Part shown: positions 44,942 to 62,130 of the stretch, piece by piece | How the letters are laid out: each line of letters opens with the position of its first letter | How positions within the stretch are numbered: the first letter of the stretch is position 1 | From: Tiliqua scincoides | Taxonomy: Eukaryota; Chordata; Lepidosauria; Squamata; Scincidae | NCBI RefSeq assembly: GCF_035046505.1 | Contig: NC_089822.1 | Span: forward strand, 100,634,659-100,698,658 | DNA length: 64,000 bases | Direction: 5' to 3' | The notes under the pieces: generated by a model | Told to the model about the DNA's origin: nothing | Database searches by the model: none | Seen by the model: the letters and a program-made list of their open reading frames with translations, nothing else | Made by a program: the position numbers and the translations under genes

Positions 44942-46328
44942 GTGGACTTCTATATGCTCATCATTTTCTTATTCTCCTCTGGTAAGTGACTCAAGACTAT
45001 AATTCACAACCACAGTCATCAAACTTTGTATCAGAGCTGGGTCTGAACTTTAACTCCATCTAAAAACATGGGAGCTATTTTCAATTTTCTGTTGAATGAC
45101 TAGGAACAATCATTTTGAAGTGAACCGAAAATGATACCTAGAGTAGAGGTATTGTTTCTCATAGTAAATCTACAAATCCTCTTCATCCCACTGTTCTCTT
45201 GGGCCAAGCAGATTCCTGAAAAACCAGTGAACATAGATGTTAGTGAAATAACAGGGCAAGTCAAGAGTAATGATGCCTCTATTGCGCCACTTCAGCTCTC
45301 CAAGAAGCTGAAGAATATTCTCTGGCTGTAATCTGTTTGCCTTTGATAATTGCCTGTCTGCTCTATTCTCCTTTTTGGTCTCCCTGCCAACATTTCTCCT
45401 GCCCTTCAACATTAGAAGAGAGTGGTGCTGGTTCCTTTGACATGATCCACCATCATCTAGGACATGACCCTCTCGGGAATCGCCAACTACTCACCAGGAA
45501 GTTTATTAATGATTTCAACCACTTTGAAGTTACAAGTATTTAGCTTATTGACCAAAAATTTTCAGGCTAGGAACCAACAGTGCAATGCAATGCATGACCG
45601 CTCAGAAATAAGCTCCATTGTATTCAATGAGGTGTACTCTCAGGATTTTCCTGTACTCCCTATGAGGCTGGCGTAGAAAAAAACACATTTTAGGTTCAAA
45701 CTACATATGTGTGCATCCTTTGTTTAAAAGGTGTCCTTCAATCCAGAAGCAACCATTACTGCATGTAAAATAGATTCAGAAGAGCCCAACCCTGACTGTG
45801 AGGGACAAGTTACCGCTTTCCCTTGTGCCACTTTCTCAGTGAATATCAAATCCCTGATATTGCCCCACGAAACATCCATTTGATATCAAGGTTAGACAGT
45901 AAGTTTGCAATGTTACTAGACCTCATCTGCTAGAATTGTGTCCTGTATCTGAAGCTGCTAGTGACATCGGCCTTCCTTTTGAATTCATTTGTCTCAATCT
46001 TCATCTGCTTTATTTATTTCTTAATCTTGACAGGTTTTGCTGTGAAGCAGCCTCCATACATGGTGGTCATGAAAGGGAAGTCTGAAACTCTGACCTGTTC
46101 CCAAATGGAAACTCAGCACGATAACATGTACTGGTACAAGCAAAGAAGGGAGAACTCTCCACAGCTTCAACTAGTGCTTTCCTCAATAATAGGCACAGGC
46201 ATTAAAGTTGAGAGGGAATTCCAAGAACACTTCCTAAGCACTGAAACACAGAAGTACGCATTGTCTCTGGAGCTGAAGAATGCTCAGCTGGAGGATTCAG
46301 GCACCTACTTCTGTGCTAAGCAAGATTA
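44942..46328 (+). pseudogene. TRBV: TCR beta variable gene, family A unit 9 (M type), start codon lost
   Basis: Leader exon 44942-44981 is preserved (GTAAGT donor) but its ATG is GTG. The next in-frame ATG (44954) would give the very short leader MLIIFLFSS. V exon 46034-46328 is fully open (FAVKQPPYMVVMKGKSET, LTCSQM, NMYWYKQ, DSGTYFC, ending CAKQDY), and the leader-boundary Cys is Phe. The intron is 1,052 bp. It can still rearrange through a good RSS, but productive translation is doubtful. Call: probable pseudogene, with rescue at the internal ATG possible. Confidence 0.8.
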
Positions 46329-46366
46329 CACAGTGAGGCAACTGCTGAGGAAGCCAAACACAAACC
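46329..46366 (+). other. 23-type V recombination signal, unit 9
   Basis: CACAGTG (46329-46335), 22-bp spacer, nonamer ACACAAACC (46358-46366, 8 of 9). Confidence 0.9.
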
Positions 46367-46449
46367 TCTTCACAGGGAACTGCAAGCGTACAAGATTACA
46401 GATCTTACACAGGTGCAGCCTGACACCTCTTTTAAGTGGGAGATGAAGA

Positions 46450-46800
46450 TTTATTTATTTATACAGGTATTTATATACCGCCTTTCTTTGGTCGTCAGAT
46501 TTCTCCTCAGACTTTAATCCAAGGCGGTTTACATAGGCAGGCTGTTCTAAACCCCCAATTGAATACAATTGAATAGTTCTAGTCTTTCATAGAACTCCTC
46601 CTTCCAGCTGGATTCCTTGCCGGTGTGGCCTCTCTCTGGCCCTTCGCCTCCCACGCTCCACTCGACGGCAACTCCTCCCTGCCACCGAGGGTCAGCTCAT
46701 CAGTATATCAGCGTGTCGTCAGTTCTCGGGTACTTCTGGTTGTTTTGAACTGGCAGCTTCAGATCTTCAGGCATAGAAGGCAGCAGCTCTACCAAGTGAG
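46450..46800 (-). mobile_element. Antisense tRNA-derived SINE
   Basis: It begins with a TATTTATATACCGCCTTTCT block, the reverse complement of the tail of the SINE at 49.8-50.26 kb, and ends with tRNA-like promoter remnants (GAACTGGCAGCTTCAG). It interrupts the conserved V-downstream sequence of unit 9. Confidence 0.65.
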
Positions 46801-47851
46801 CCAGAACCCTTCCTAGGCCCAGAAATGAACATGGGGCATTACGCATGGGCATGATCGCCCACTTAATTAATGGAAGCTATGTAAGAGATGCCAGATCCCT
46901 TCATCATTATTTCTGTCTCTGTGTTGAGCCAGAGCCACTGAGGGCCCAATCCGAAAGGCAGCCCCACTGCCAGATGCAGCAGTGCCAAAGCAGCGACCAC
47001 TGCCTAACCAGACGAAAGTGCAAGATATTGCTGTACTTGCTGGCAGATCATACACAAGGACAGTGCAAGATATTTTGGTGTCTGAGCAGGAGAATTAAAT
47101 TGGCGGCTTGATAGGGAAGGCACATGCTGACCAAGGGGAGTTGATCCTAGTGGTTAGCACTTAGCATGTTCCTCCTTGCTCTCTGTTTCCCAGATTTAAC
47201 AGGCCAGTGACTGGGTAAGGGGAATTGGCGGATGTAACTGCCAACTACTTCCAGGAAGCTCATTTCAGGTCATATGGAAGCAAGGGCAGGCTGTTGGGGG
47301 CACAGAGTGCTACGCTTGCCATGCCTCATTAGGGCCAACTCCATGCTGGGACAGCGTCAGATTGGAGCCTGATTAGGCTGAGATACAATCAGCTCTGCAG
47401 AAATACAACTGCAATTGCTAGCTACTTACATTGTCACAAGAATGCTGGCTTCTGTACTTGCAAGAGAGTCAGTGTGTGTCTTCTGCAAACCAGCACCTGG
47501 TTCCAATGGCATGCCTTGCAAAACACACACAAGCATCCTTCTGCTTGATCTTAAGAAATCTGGGTGCATTGATGTCATGGGTTTACCCAATTATCTAAGA
47601 CGCCCCTTATCTAACCTCTCCATCACACCTGCACAGTCTTTATCTAAACAAGTGGGCTTTACTGCCCAATTGATGTACACATGTCCATCTCAGTGGGAGT
47701 CTCAGCTAGGAGCTGTTGCCTCTGTGGGAAACTTGCATGGCTCTCAGAAGTCTGTGTCATGTTAAAGACTGGGTTTTTAGGTAATTTCAGTTCCTAACAA
47801 GTTGGAATGGGTTATCTGATGGAGATATTTCTACTAGATGCTTGATACTTT

Positions 47852-47865
47852 CCAGTGGGGGGCAG
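47852..47865 (+). promoter_or_regulatory. CTCF-like motif downstream of unit 9
   Basis: CCAGTGGGGGGCAG, same place and orientation as the other copies, 13 of 14 to the core with A6 changed to G; 1.5 kb after the RSS. Confidence 0.45.
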
Positions 47866-48181
47866 TGTTGTGTCAATTTATGGCATATATGACTGCTTAA
47901 AAACATCTGTCCTAGAACTGTCTGTTCTGAGACATAAATACAATGATTTGCTACTCTTCAGGAAAAAAGCATTATTTTTGGCACTGCTGGACCACTGTAT
48001 GAGCAAATTGATGCCTCTACTATCATCCAAACATCAGTTCCTTAGAAAAAGTGTCTCAAAATGTGGTTTTCAAAGTGGCTTTGCCAGATCACGCCAAGGG
48101 ATCCAACCAGGGGCAAATCAAGTGTTTGTGTTGGGGGGGGGGGTATTAGCACTACCAACTCCAGAGTCCAGGTCAACCAGG

Positions 48182-48412
48182 ACGGTAGACCTGGGCTCCG
48201 AGTTGAACTTGATGGCCTCTGTGGCCAAGGTTTGCTGGGTGGGTAGACCTGGGATCCTGCCTAGACTTGGAGCCCAGATCTACCAGCTGGGTAGACCTGG
48301 GCTACTTTCTGACTTTGAAACCCAGGTCTACTGGCTGGGTAGACCTGGGCTCCCACCTGGACTTGGAGACTAGGTCTACCAACTGGGTAGACTTGGGCTC
48401 CCATTCCAGCCA
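48182..48412. repeat. 48-bp minisatellite with hairpin-forming units
   Basis: Units start at 48241, 48289, 48337 and 48385 (last one partial); a longer variant unit precedes at about 48182. Each begins GGGTAGACCTGGG and ends with the complementary CCCAGGTCTAC, so neighbouring units can pair. The period is divisible by three, which alone explains the long open frames across it. Confidence 0.88.
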
Positions 48413-49825
48413 GTCTCACCAGTGCCTCCCCAGTGGGCATTCCCCTCATGCCCAATTTTGGTCCCCAGCCCGGCAGGTGCCCTTGCCTGCTGGCAGACAG
48501 TTTGGGGGGGCACACACCCTTGGCCCCCCCATCTTGGATCTGACTCTGGGTTCGGTACATCCAGCATTCCCTTGCCACTAGCAGTCAGATTTCTGGAAGT
48601 TCACAAAAAAAGTCATTCAATTGATGGGCCTCTCCTTTGTCCCAGTATCTGGTAGCACACATTAAAAATTTGCTCACAGTTGACCAATGTTATGAAAGTT
48701 ATTTTCTGGGAGTTTGTCAATTGCTTTCAGAGGGCTTGTAAAGCTAGTGGCTCTCACAACTTGTGATGCTGTTGGGTGAAGAACTGACTTTAAGAACTGA
48801 CTTTATCCCTAGACAACTACCTACAAAGGAGTGACTGCAGTCTTCTTTTCTTTTCTTTTTTTTTTTTTTTTGGTATGGCGTTTGGTAGCTAGATAAACTA
48901 CTAGATAAAAGCTAGATAACAACTAGATAAAAGCTAATTTATGCTTCTCTAAATGGAGCCACAGACCAGTACAGCCAGGGCTGTTTTGCTTTTGTGTGCA
49001 TTCAAAAGTCCATGAAGTTATAGCCCTATACTGATAAACGCATGCATTTTGAGAGTTCGCTCTTCTCCTTTGATGGCTGTTTACTGAGGTGGTGTCAGGT
49101 GAGTTGTTTTTATGACCAGTTCCAGCAGACATCCGTAAGCCATTCTTCTACAGAAGACCGTCCTTAATTCTCCCCTTCCAACCGACACAGTCAAGAGAGC
49201 GTTAGAAGCCCTGCCAGGTGTAAAGAAGTGACAAGACTGAAAATGAAAACAAGGACATGGGAGTGATATGAAATCTCAGTCATTGAATATGGGGGGGGGC
49301 AGCACAGGGTGGGGAGGGGGTGGAACAGGGTGGGAATCTGGGCTTCCCAGCACGGTGGTGATGGCTTTGCGATCTCCTTCATTTTGGCCCCAGCATGCCC
49401 CTTGCCTCTATTCATGTAGTCCCACGGTGCCCATGCAGGAGCGGAGTCCAGAAAGTAAATGAAATGTTCACTTACCTCTCTACCCCTGCATGGTCTCCAC
49501 TTCCTGGCTGCCGGAAGGATGCAGCAGAGCCTGTACTGGTGCCACTGCGACCTGTGGGCAGCCTTTAGTTAGGATGGGACCCTGAGCCCCATCTTTGAGA
49601 GAGGGGAATTCTCCACATTATGCTGATCTGTTATCCAGGCTTAGATCTCTGCTGTCAAATAGAGCTGCGTACTTCATTTTGGCTGCATTTTCTCTCTATT
49701 GGAAGGTTACATTAAGGTCTGTTCCCCATGGGCCATTTAAAGAGATATATTAAATATTGCCCTTGCCAGCTTCTTGATGATAAAATTGCTTCTCCTGCTT
49801 CGCCAAACATCTAATTCAGTGATTT

Positions 49826-50260
49826 TCAGTGACGGGCAGGAGGTCTGGTCTAGAGGGTAGAGCCTCCGTTAGCCCGAAGATAACATCAGAAGGTCACCAG
49901 TTCGAGGACACCGGCAACTCCCTGAATGGCTGAGAATGGCGAGACCTTGAAGCAGCTGACAAGCCCAGCTGAGTGATTCCACCTGCTCTTGGTATGAGCA
50001 AGAAGCGTCTTGGCTGCCCTCCATGTGAGAGATGGAGCTGCTTGCCAGCCTGTGTGGGAGAACCGGAGGCCAGAAGTGAGACCAAACCAGGACGATCCAT
50101 TCTGAAATGTTGTTGGTTCTTGAAAGAGAGAACCTCTATGATTGTAAAAATCCCCTTGAGGGATTTAGAAACGCCTGCCTATGTAAACCGCCTTGAATAA
50201 AGTCAGAGGAGTAATCCGATGATCAGAAAGACGGTATATAAATACCTTGTTTTTGTTGTT
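49826..50260 (+). mobile_element. tRNA-derived SINE
   Basis: Internal promoter-like boxes are TGGTCTAGAGG (A box) and AGTTCGAGGA (B box), about 50 bp apart. The 3' tail AACCGCCTTGAAT...GTATATAAATA is followed by GTT/ATT simple repeats. Such tails are common in squamate SINEs; the family was not assigned. Confidence 0.72.
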
Positions 50261-50274
50261 GTTGTTGTTATTAT

Positions 50275-50475
50275 TATTTTCAATCTTTTTCATCTCATGG
50301 CACACTGACAAGGCACTAAAATTGTCAAGGTACACCATCAGTTTTTTGGCAATTGACAAGGCACACCACACTTACAACAGGGGTTCACATCTCCCACTGG
50401 CCCTACTAACAAATGATCCTCCCCCAAATTCCCATGGCACACCTGCAGGCCACGGCACAGTGGTTGAAAATGGCT
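50275..50475. mobile_element. Truncated hAT-like MITE
   Basis: Related to the element at 34994 (TTTCATCT, GGCACACC, CAGTGGTTGAAAATGGCTG). The left end is eroded at the SINE boundary. Confidence 0.6.
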
Positions 50476-50640
50476 GATCTAATTACTTTGCTATAAACAG
50501 ATCTTGTGTTCCTGAGAACAGACACTGGGAGAGTAAGTAGTAAGTCAAGCCTTGTACCTGGCCACACCCCATTCTAAGAGAAAGGACAGATGGGTGAGAT
50601 TTGCCTCCACAAAGACTCTGGGCTCTTCAACATTCCTGCC

Positions 50641-51089
50641 ATGCTCATCTCGGAGCAAATGCTTCTGCTCCTCTATGTGCTTTCCAGCCTGCTGGCCACT
50701 GGTCTCTCAGGTGACTCTAGGACCATGCAAATTTGTCTATACCAGGATGCAACTACAGAGACAGTTTCTTCAACGTGGCTCCCTTTTGTCTTGCAGATGA
50801 AGAATTGTTGGAGCAGTCATTGCCCTATGTAGTGGTGAGGAAGGAGGACCTGCCCCTCTCTGTGACCTGTGTGTTGAAAGATGCTTCATACTACTGGCTG
50901 AGCTGGTATGTCCAGAACCTCCAGGGCCAGTTACATTTTCTGGGAACAACTAGAGAACCTGGGGATACGGAGAACTCAACCTGGCAAGGCTCTTCCTATT
51001 CAGTTGAGCGAGTTAGTGGGATGCAGCTGAAGCTGGAGGTGAAGAATGTGACTGAGTCCCAGACAATCTACTGCAGCTGCAGCGAACAC
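50641..51089 (+). CDS. TRBV: TCR beta variable gene, family B gene 2
   Basis: Leader exon 50641-50710. The first in-frame ATG is at 50641, but 50659 (MLLLLYVLSSLLATGLS) matches gene 1 best. An 86-bp intron follows. V exon 50797-51089 reads DEELLEQSLPYVVVRKED with SVTC, LSWYVQ and VTESQTIYC, ending CSCSE. It is several codons longer in FR3 than gene 1 (PGDTENSTWQGSS). The frame is open and both cysteines are present, so probably functional. The promoter flank (CACACCCC, then GAAAGGACAGATGGGTGA) is shared with gene 1. Confidence 0.85.
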
Positions 51090-51128
51090 CACAGTGGTAA
51101 ACAGAGCAAGGGACTCATCACAAATTCT
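51090..51128 (+). other. 23-type V recombination signal, family B gene 2
   Basis: CACAGTG (51090-51096), 23-bp spacer, nonamer ACAAATTCT (51120-51128, 6 of 9). Confidence 0.83.
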
Positions 51129-51327
51129 TCCTAGATCTCAGTGCTGTTCTCAAAATGGCAGAACTGGGTGGAGATGCAGGCACAGAATGCACTGCCTGGG
51201 ATTTGTATCTGGTATCTGAAGTTGCTAGTAACATCCCCCTTTCTTTTGAATGCATTTAATTCAATCCTCATCTGCTTTATTAATTTTTTTTAAACTTGAC
51301 AGGTTGTGTTGTGAAATAGTCTACATA

Positions 51328-51738
51328 TAGTGGGGTCACTGGGGAGTGGAGGGGGTGGACCACGCTAGATGACACCATGGGGGGTGACCCCAAAATGACT
51401 TTCAGCCTCCTTTGTAACTTTGCCAGCTTGGGACTGGCATTCGGTTGCTACACTCAGGTCTGGCATACTGTCACCATTCGAGTGGTGCTGCATCCACTCT
51501 GTGCTGTCATTTGAGTGGCCACGGCGTGGCCATTTGCAGGCCTTGGCCAGCAACACTTGGCTTTTGGCCAGGCCCACTACTTTTGTATTTTTGCCACGGC
51601 TTTCCTAGGTAACTAGCAGAGGCCACCACGACTTTGGTATGTCACCTCTGCATTGGAATTTTGCAGTGCTCATTCTGGAGGTCCATGGGGGTGACACCGT
51701 GATCACACAGGTTGACACCAACCCTAGTGATGCCACTG
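51328..51738. mobile_element. hAT-like element inside the V relic
   Basis: 411 bp with ends TAGTGGGGTCACTGG and the inverted CCTAGTGATGCCACTG. The flanks TCTACATA (51320-51327) and CCTCCATA (51739-51746) are an 8-bp duplication of the V codons normally reading CCTCCATA in intact paralogues, so the insertion point is certain. Confidence 0.82.
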
Positions 51739-51869
51739 CCTCCATACACTGTGCCTGGGAAAAGGAAGTCAAAAACTCTGACCTGCCCTGTTCCCAAGTG
51801 TACTAGCATGCACTAGCATGCACTGGTACAAGGAAGAGAAAAGGATGCATGGCTTCAACTGGTGATTTG

Positions 51870-51987
51870 GGGAACAAATGTTCCCATACCTTGAGGAGGC
51901 CTCTGACTTGCTCCTCACCACAGGATGCAATGCATGCCTCATTGGCATGGCTGCACTGGCACTGGAAAATTGGGTAGGATTGGGCCC
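51870..51987. mobile_element. Partial Harbinger-like MITE inside the V relic
   Basis: Right half of the 179-bp family (GGAACAAATGTTCCC to GGATTGGGCCC). The V sequence resumes at TTGGTCAAC. Confidence 0.7.
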
Positions 51988-52055
51988 TTGGTCAACAGAA
52001 CGATCAAGTGGTGATGTTGATCAGGAATGTCAAGACTGCCTCTTGGGCCCTGGTC

Positions 52056-52419
52056 CAGAGGTGTCAAACTCATTTCATACAGCATGCCCAACAGCATTCA
52101 TGATGCCCACTGAGGGCCGGATGTTATGTAATTAAGCAGTAAGTGATACCATTAATCAGGTCATGCCCAGATATAAGCACTTTTTCTCACTTAGGAACTC
52201 ATTAGCTGCAAATGACAAAAGAAAATATATACAAATCTTGATCATATCTTCAAGATATGGGGGAGCCCAATTATCACGCAGACTGCCCTTTCAGACAGAC
52301 ACCTCAGCACAGTTCAGCGGCTGAGAGCTGTTGATGGTGGTGTTGGAAGAGCCTGAGGGCCAGATAAAGAACTTCCACGGGCCACAACTAGCCTACGTGC
52401 TTTATGTTTGACACCCCTG
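52056..52419. mobile_element. hAT-like MITE at the end of the V relic
   Basis: 364 bp with inverted ends (CAGAGGTGTCAAACTCA and the complement TGTTTGACACCCCTG). Flanks CCCTGGTC and CACTAGTC agree at 6 of 8 positions. Confidence 0.72.
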
Positions 52420-52429
52420 CACTAGTCTG

Positions 52430-53960
52430 TTGCACATATTCCTATCCTTAGATAGGAAAATCATTTTCAGGAGGGAGCAGTGCTGTTTAAATGCAAAGGT
52501 GTGAACTTTCCATGTACTCAGACTTTTGACCTCGAATAGTCCAATCTGATGAAGGTCTGCTCAGAAGTAAGTTCCTTTGAGTTCAATAGGGCGGCCTCCC
52601 AGGAAAGTGTGTATAAGACTGTAGGCTTAACCTCTTTGACTGACAGGAGCATTCCATCATTTCTGGCCATGGTCTTTCCCAGCATTGCTACTTGAAACGC
52701 TTTAACAGGAGGTTCTAGGGACTGAACTGGGCAATTTATGCATTCAAAGGATGTGTGCTTCCACTGAACTATGATCTCTCCCCAAGCAACGTGGTACAGC
52801 TCATGATATAGCCTCTTCTTTGTGCCATTATTCTCCTTTTAATACCATGGCCTACCTTCTCTATTAAGTCCTATGCCTTTGCTGCCTTACCAAGGAAGAC
52901 CTATTGAGTCACCTCGAGAGCACCTTCTTCTTAAGATCATAAAAACAGGCTTGCATGATTGGTCCAATGGCCCACTAGGCTAGTAGTCTATTCCCAACAG
53001 TGGCATGTTTGGTTTGTTTGGAAGTTCATAGGCAGAACCAGAAAGTGGATCTCTCTTGGTGCTTATCTCCAGTCTCTTGTAGGTTGCTCTGGGCATCAGA
53101 ATCTGCCATTGATGTAACCTGCATCAGCTGACCACATAGGCCAGCCTTGCCATCATCCCAACTCGGGGTAGTGGATCCCAGAAGTCTAATGAGAAGAAGC
53201 AGAATGACGTAAGAACTGTCTGTCTGCCTTGGCATGATTGCAATTTTCCTTTATTTTAGAGCGACTGGGTCTAAAATGCTCCTAAAAAACTCCTAAAATA
53301 CTCCTAAAATACTCTAAAATTACTCCTGTATAAAAATAATTTTGGTCCCTGGTGAATGAATGAGTGAATGAATGAATGAATGCACATACATAGACGATGT
53401 GAAAATCCCCAATGAAGTCAACCTAAGCACTGCATCGTCTGAGCATCTTCTTACTTTAACAAGGCCTGGGATGCTTGGTTTGTTTCTGCATTTGAATCCC
53501 CCGCTGTGGACAAGTAGCTGTCTGTTCTGGGTATGTGCCTGTGGTATTGTCCTCCAACTCAAATGCATACAAGAAGGAGCAAAGTAGCTCTTCAACAGCT
53601 TCAGTTGCACTGTGGCAGGCAAAAGAAATGGGGCTCTAGGGGAAGTGTGGGATGAAACACATTTGGCTCTGCAGCTGGTGTTGCTTGTGAGATAAGAGCT
53701 GCGGTAGCTGAGCCTAGATGAGAAAACCCTTTGAACCACAATATTTCATTGTTCTAAATGAATGGAATCCTGCCCCCCCCCCCCCCCCAAAAAAAAAGTG
53801 CTTCTCATGGAATGGAAAAAACCATTTCCCTCTATTAAAAAAAAAATAAAACCACAAAGTGCAAATCATCACCTTTTTCTGCTCCAGCTTTCTACATTTC
53901 CCATCTTTCTTGTACCTCTTTTCTTAGAAAACAGTGGAAAGAAAGGACTACTGAACATCA
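52430..53960. other. Intergenic DNA between the V cluster and trypsinogen
   Basis: No V segment, D, J or C exon was found. It holds short LINE-like fragments near 52930-53030, an ATGA repeat near 53353-53385 and a poly-C/poly-A stretch near 53773-53799. Confidence 0.5.
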
Positions 53961-53966
53961 TTGATA

Positions 53967-53972
53967 TTTATT
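53967..53972 (-). terminator. Polyadenylation signal of the trypsinogen gene
   Basis: AATAAA on the - strand, 80 nt past the stop codon, the expected distance for a short trypsinogen 3' UTR. Confidence 0.65.
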
Positions 53973-54051
53973 TTTGTATGTTCAGTCCCTGAATTTGAAC
54001 TCTTTGAAACATCAGATTGGTGAGAGAAGAGAGAGGAGGAGAGATCCAGGC

Positions 54052-60864
<6,813 letters not shown>

Positions 60865-60905
60865 GGTGATTTCTTCCCAGACAGGAAGCCAAGAGGGACT
60901 GCTCA

Positions 60906-60916
60906 ATATTTATCCT
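60906..60916 (-). promoter_or_regulatory. TATA-like box of the trypsinogen gene
   Basis: On the - strand GATAAATATT, about 45 bp before the ATG, which fits the very short 5' UTR of trypsinogen genes. Confidence 0.6.
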
Positions 60917-60929
60917 CTCAGAGAGGCTT

Positions 60930-62130
60930 TATCTCCATCCCAAGGTCTTCAGCCAAGGAAAAATACACAATGGAAAACCTGAAAAATCCATATTTGGGTT
61001 TTTATCAACAACAGGTGGAGAAGTAATATAGACTCAATCACGCATGAATCATAAAATACACAAAATATAGGATATAGCCAATGTTGTGATTAACTTTTCC
61101 ATTTTTCTGGCTATTTTTAATTCTTCCCATACATGTCCATCTACAATAATAACGCCAGTTTTGGAAATTTGAACTTGATTTCATTTGGGCCGTATGTGAT
61201 AAAAACTTTCCTTCAGAAACATGTCTGAATAATGATCTAAAAAGAAGGAACTTTTGCCCCCAACATATTACAGGCTCTCGCTTTGGATCTGAAAAGAGAT
61301 TTCTTCAAAAACCTCCTTAAAACACACCACTGCTATGAAACCCTTGCTTAATTTCACCCCCATTCTTTCGACTTCATGAAAACCACTTGCTCATCTTCAG
61401 CCTTGCTGTACTTGTTTGACAGCCCAATCCTAACTAAGGCTGCAATCCTAACCACAATTTCCTGAGAGGAAGACCCATTGAACAAAGTAGGACTTACTTC
61501 TGAGTAGACCTGGTTAGGATTGTGCCCTAAATCTCTGTGCAGTGATGCAGCAGCACCTGCATGGGTTACACTGCATCCCACAGAGGAATTTCGGCTGCTG
61601 GAGGTCCCCTTCAGGTAAGGGGACAAATGTCCCATATGGGTCAACTTGGACTTGTGCCAGCTCTATAGTTGGCACAGGTCCACGTTGATCTCTGCAGGTA
61701 GATCAGGTCTGGCATCAGGCTGGTGCTGCTGATCCCAACTCCCTCCCCAGGCCCAATCTACCCTCCCCCACCTCCATTCAACCCCTTCCCTGCCCTTTCC
61801 CACCCCATTCAACCCTTCCCAGGCAAAACATGTCAGGAATTTTGAGAGAAACTCAAGTGTTTGGATTACAATACCTATATTTCTTGCCACATCTGGAAGG
61901 CTGGTGTTATGTTGTACTTGGGCACATAATGCAAACCCAAAAGGCCTCAGGATGAGGCAGCCATGTGAGAGATAAGGGTGAGCAGTTTCAATTTTGCAAC
62001 TGAAGCTACTGTGAATAGTTGAACCTGTGTGATCACCTTAGGACCTGAGCAGTCCTGGGCCCAGATGGACTAAGGATGAGAGTACAGCTGGCCCAGCCAA
62101 GAGGCAGCCTAATGCAGAGAGAGGTCTTGG
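60930..62130. other. Intergenic DNA upstream of trypsinogen
   Basis: No gene. It contains an inverted-end short repeat at about 61437-61529 (GGCTGCAATCCTAACC ... GGTTAGGATTGTGCCC, TAA flanks) and a degraded Harbinger-like fragment to about 61680. Confidence 0.5.

Larger units (their letters stand above)
47120..50540. other. V-downstream block of unit 9 leading to family B gene 2
   Basis: No gene. 47400-48070 and 48590-48900 parallel the block after unit 6. The block is interrupted by a minisatellite (48182-48412) and a SINE (49826-50260). Confidence 0.55.
51215..52055 (+). pseudogene. TRBV: Family A V relic broken up by DNA transposons
   Basis: 51215-51302 matches the 3' end of a family A leader intron up to the acceptor. 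A V exon remnant follows in pieces: 51303-51327, 51739-51869 (GGGAAAAGGAAGTCAAAAAC, TGACCTG...TTCCCAAGTG, CACTGGTACAAGGAAG) and about 51988-52050 (TTGGTCAACAGAACGATCAA). It has an early stop (GTGAAATAG), frame-disrupting indels, no leader exon and no 3' end or RSS. Its K or M type cannot be told. Confidence 0.78.

Noticed and set aside
47855-48581. Long open frames (up to 172 codons) across 47.9-48.6 kb
   Set aside because: They read through a minisatellite whose 48-bp period is a multiple of three. No start context, splice pattern or known domain.
60950-61020. Possible PTF1 pancreas element upstream of trypsinogen
   Set aside because: An E-box CACCTG is present on the - strand, but the partner TTTCCC box is not at the right distance.
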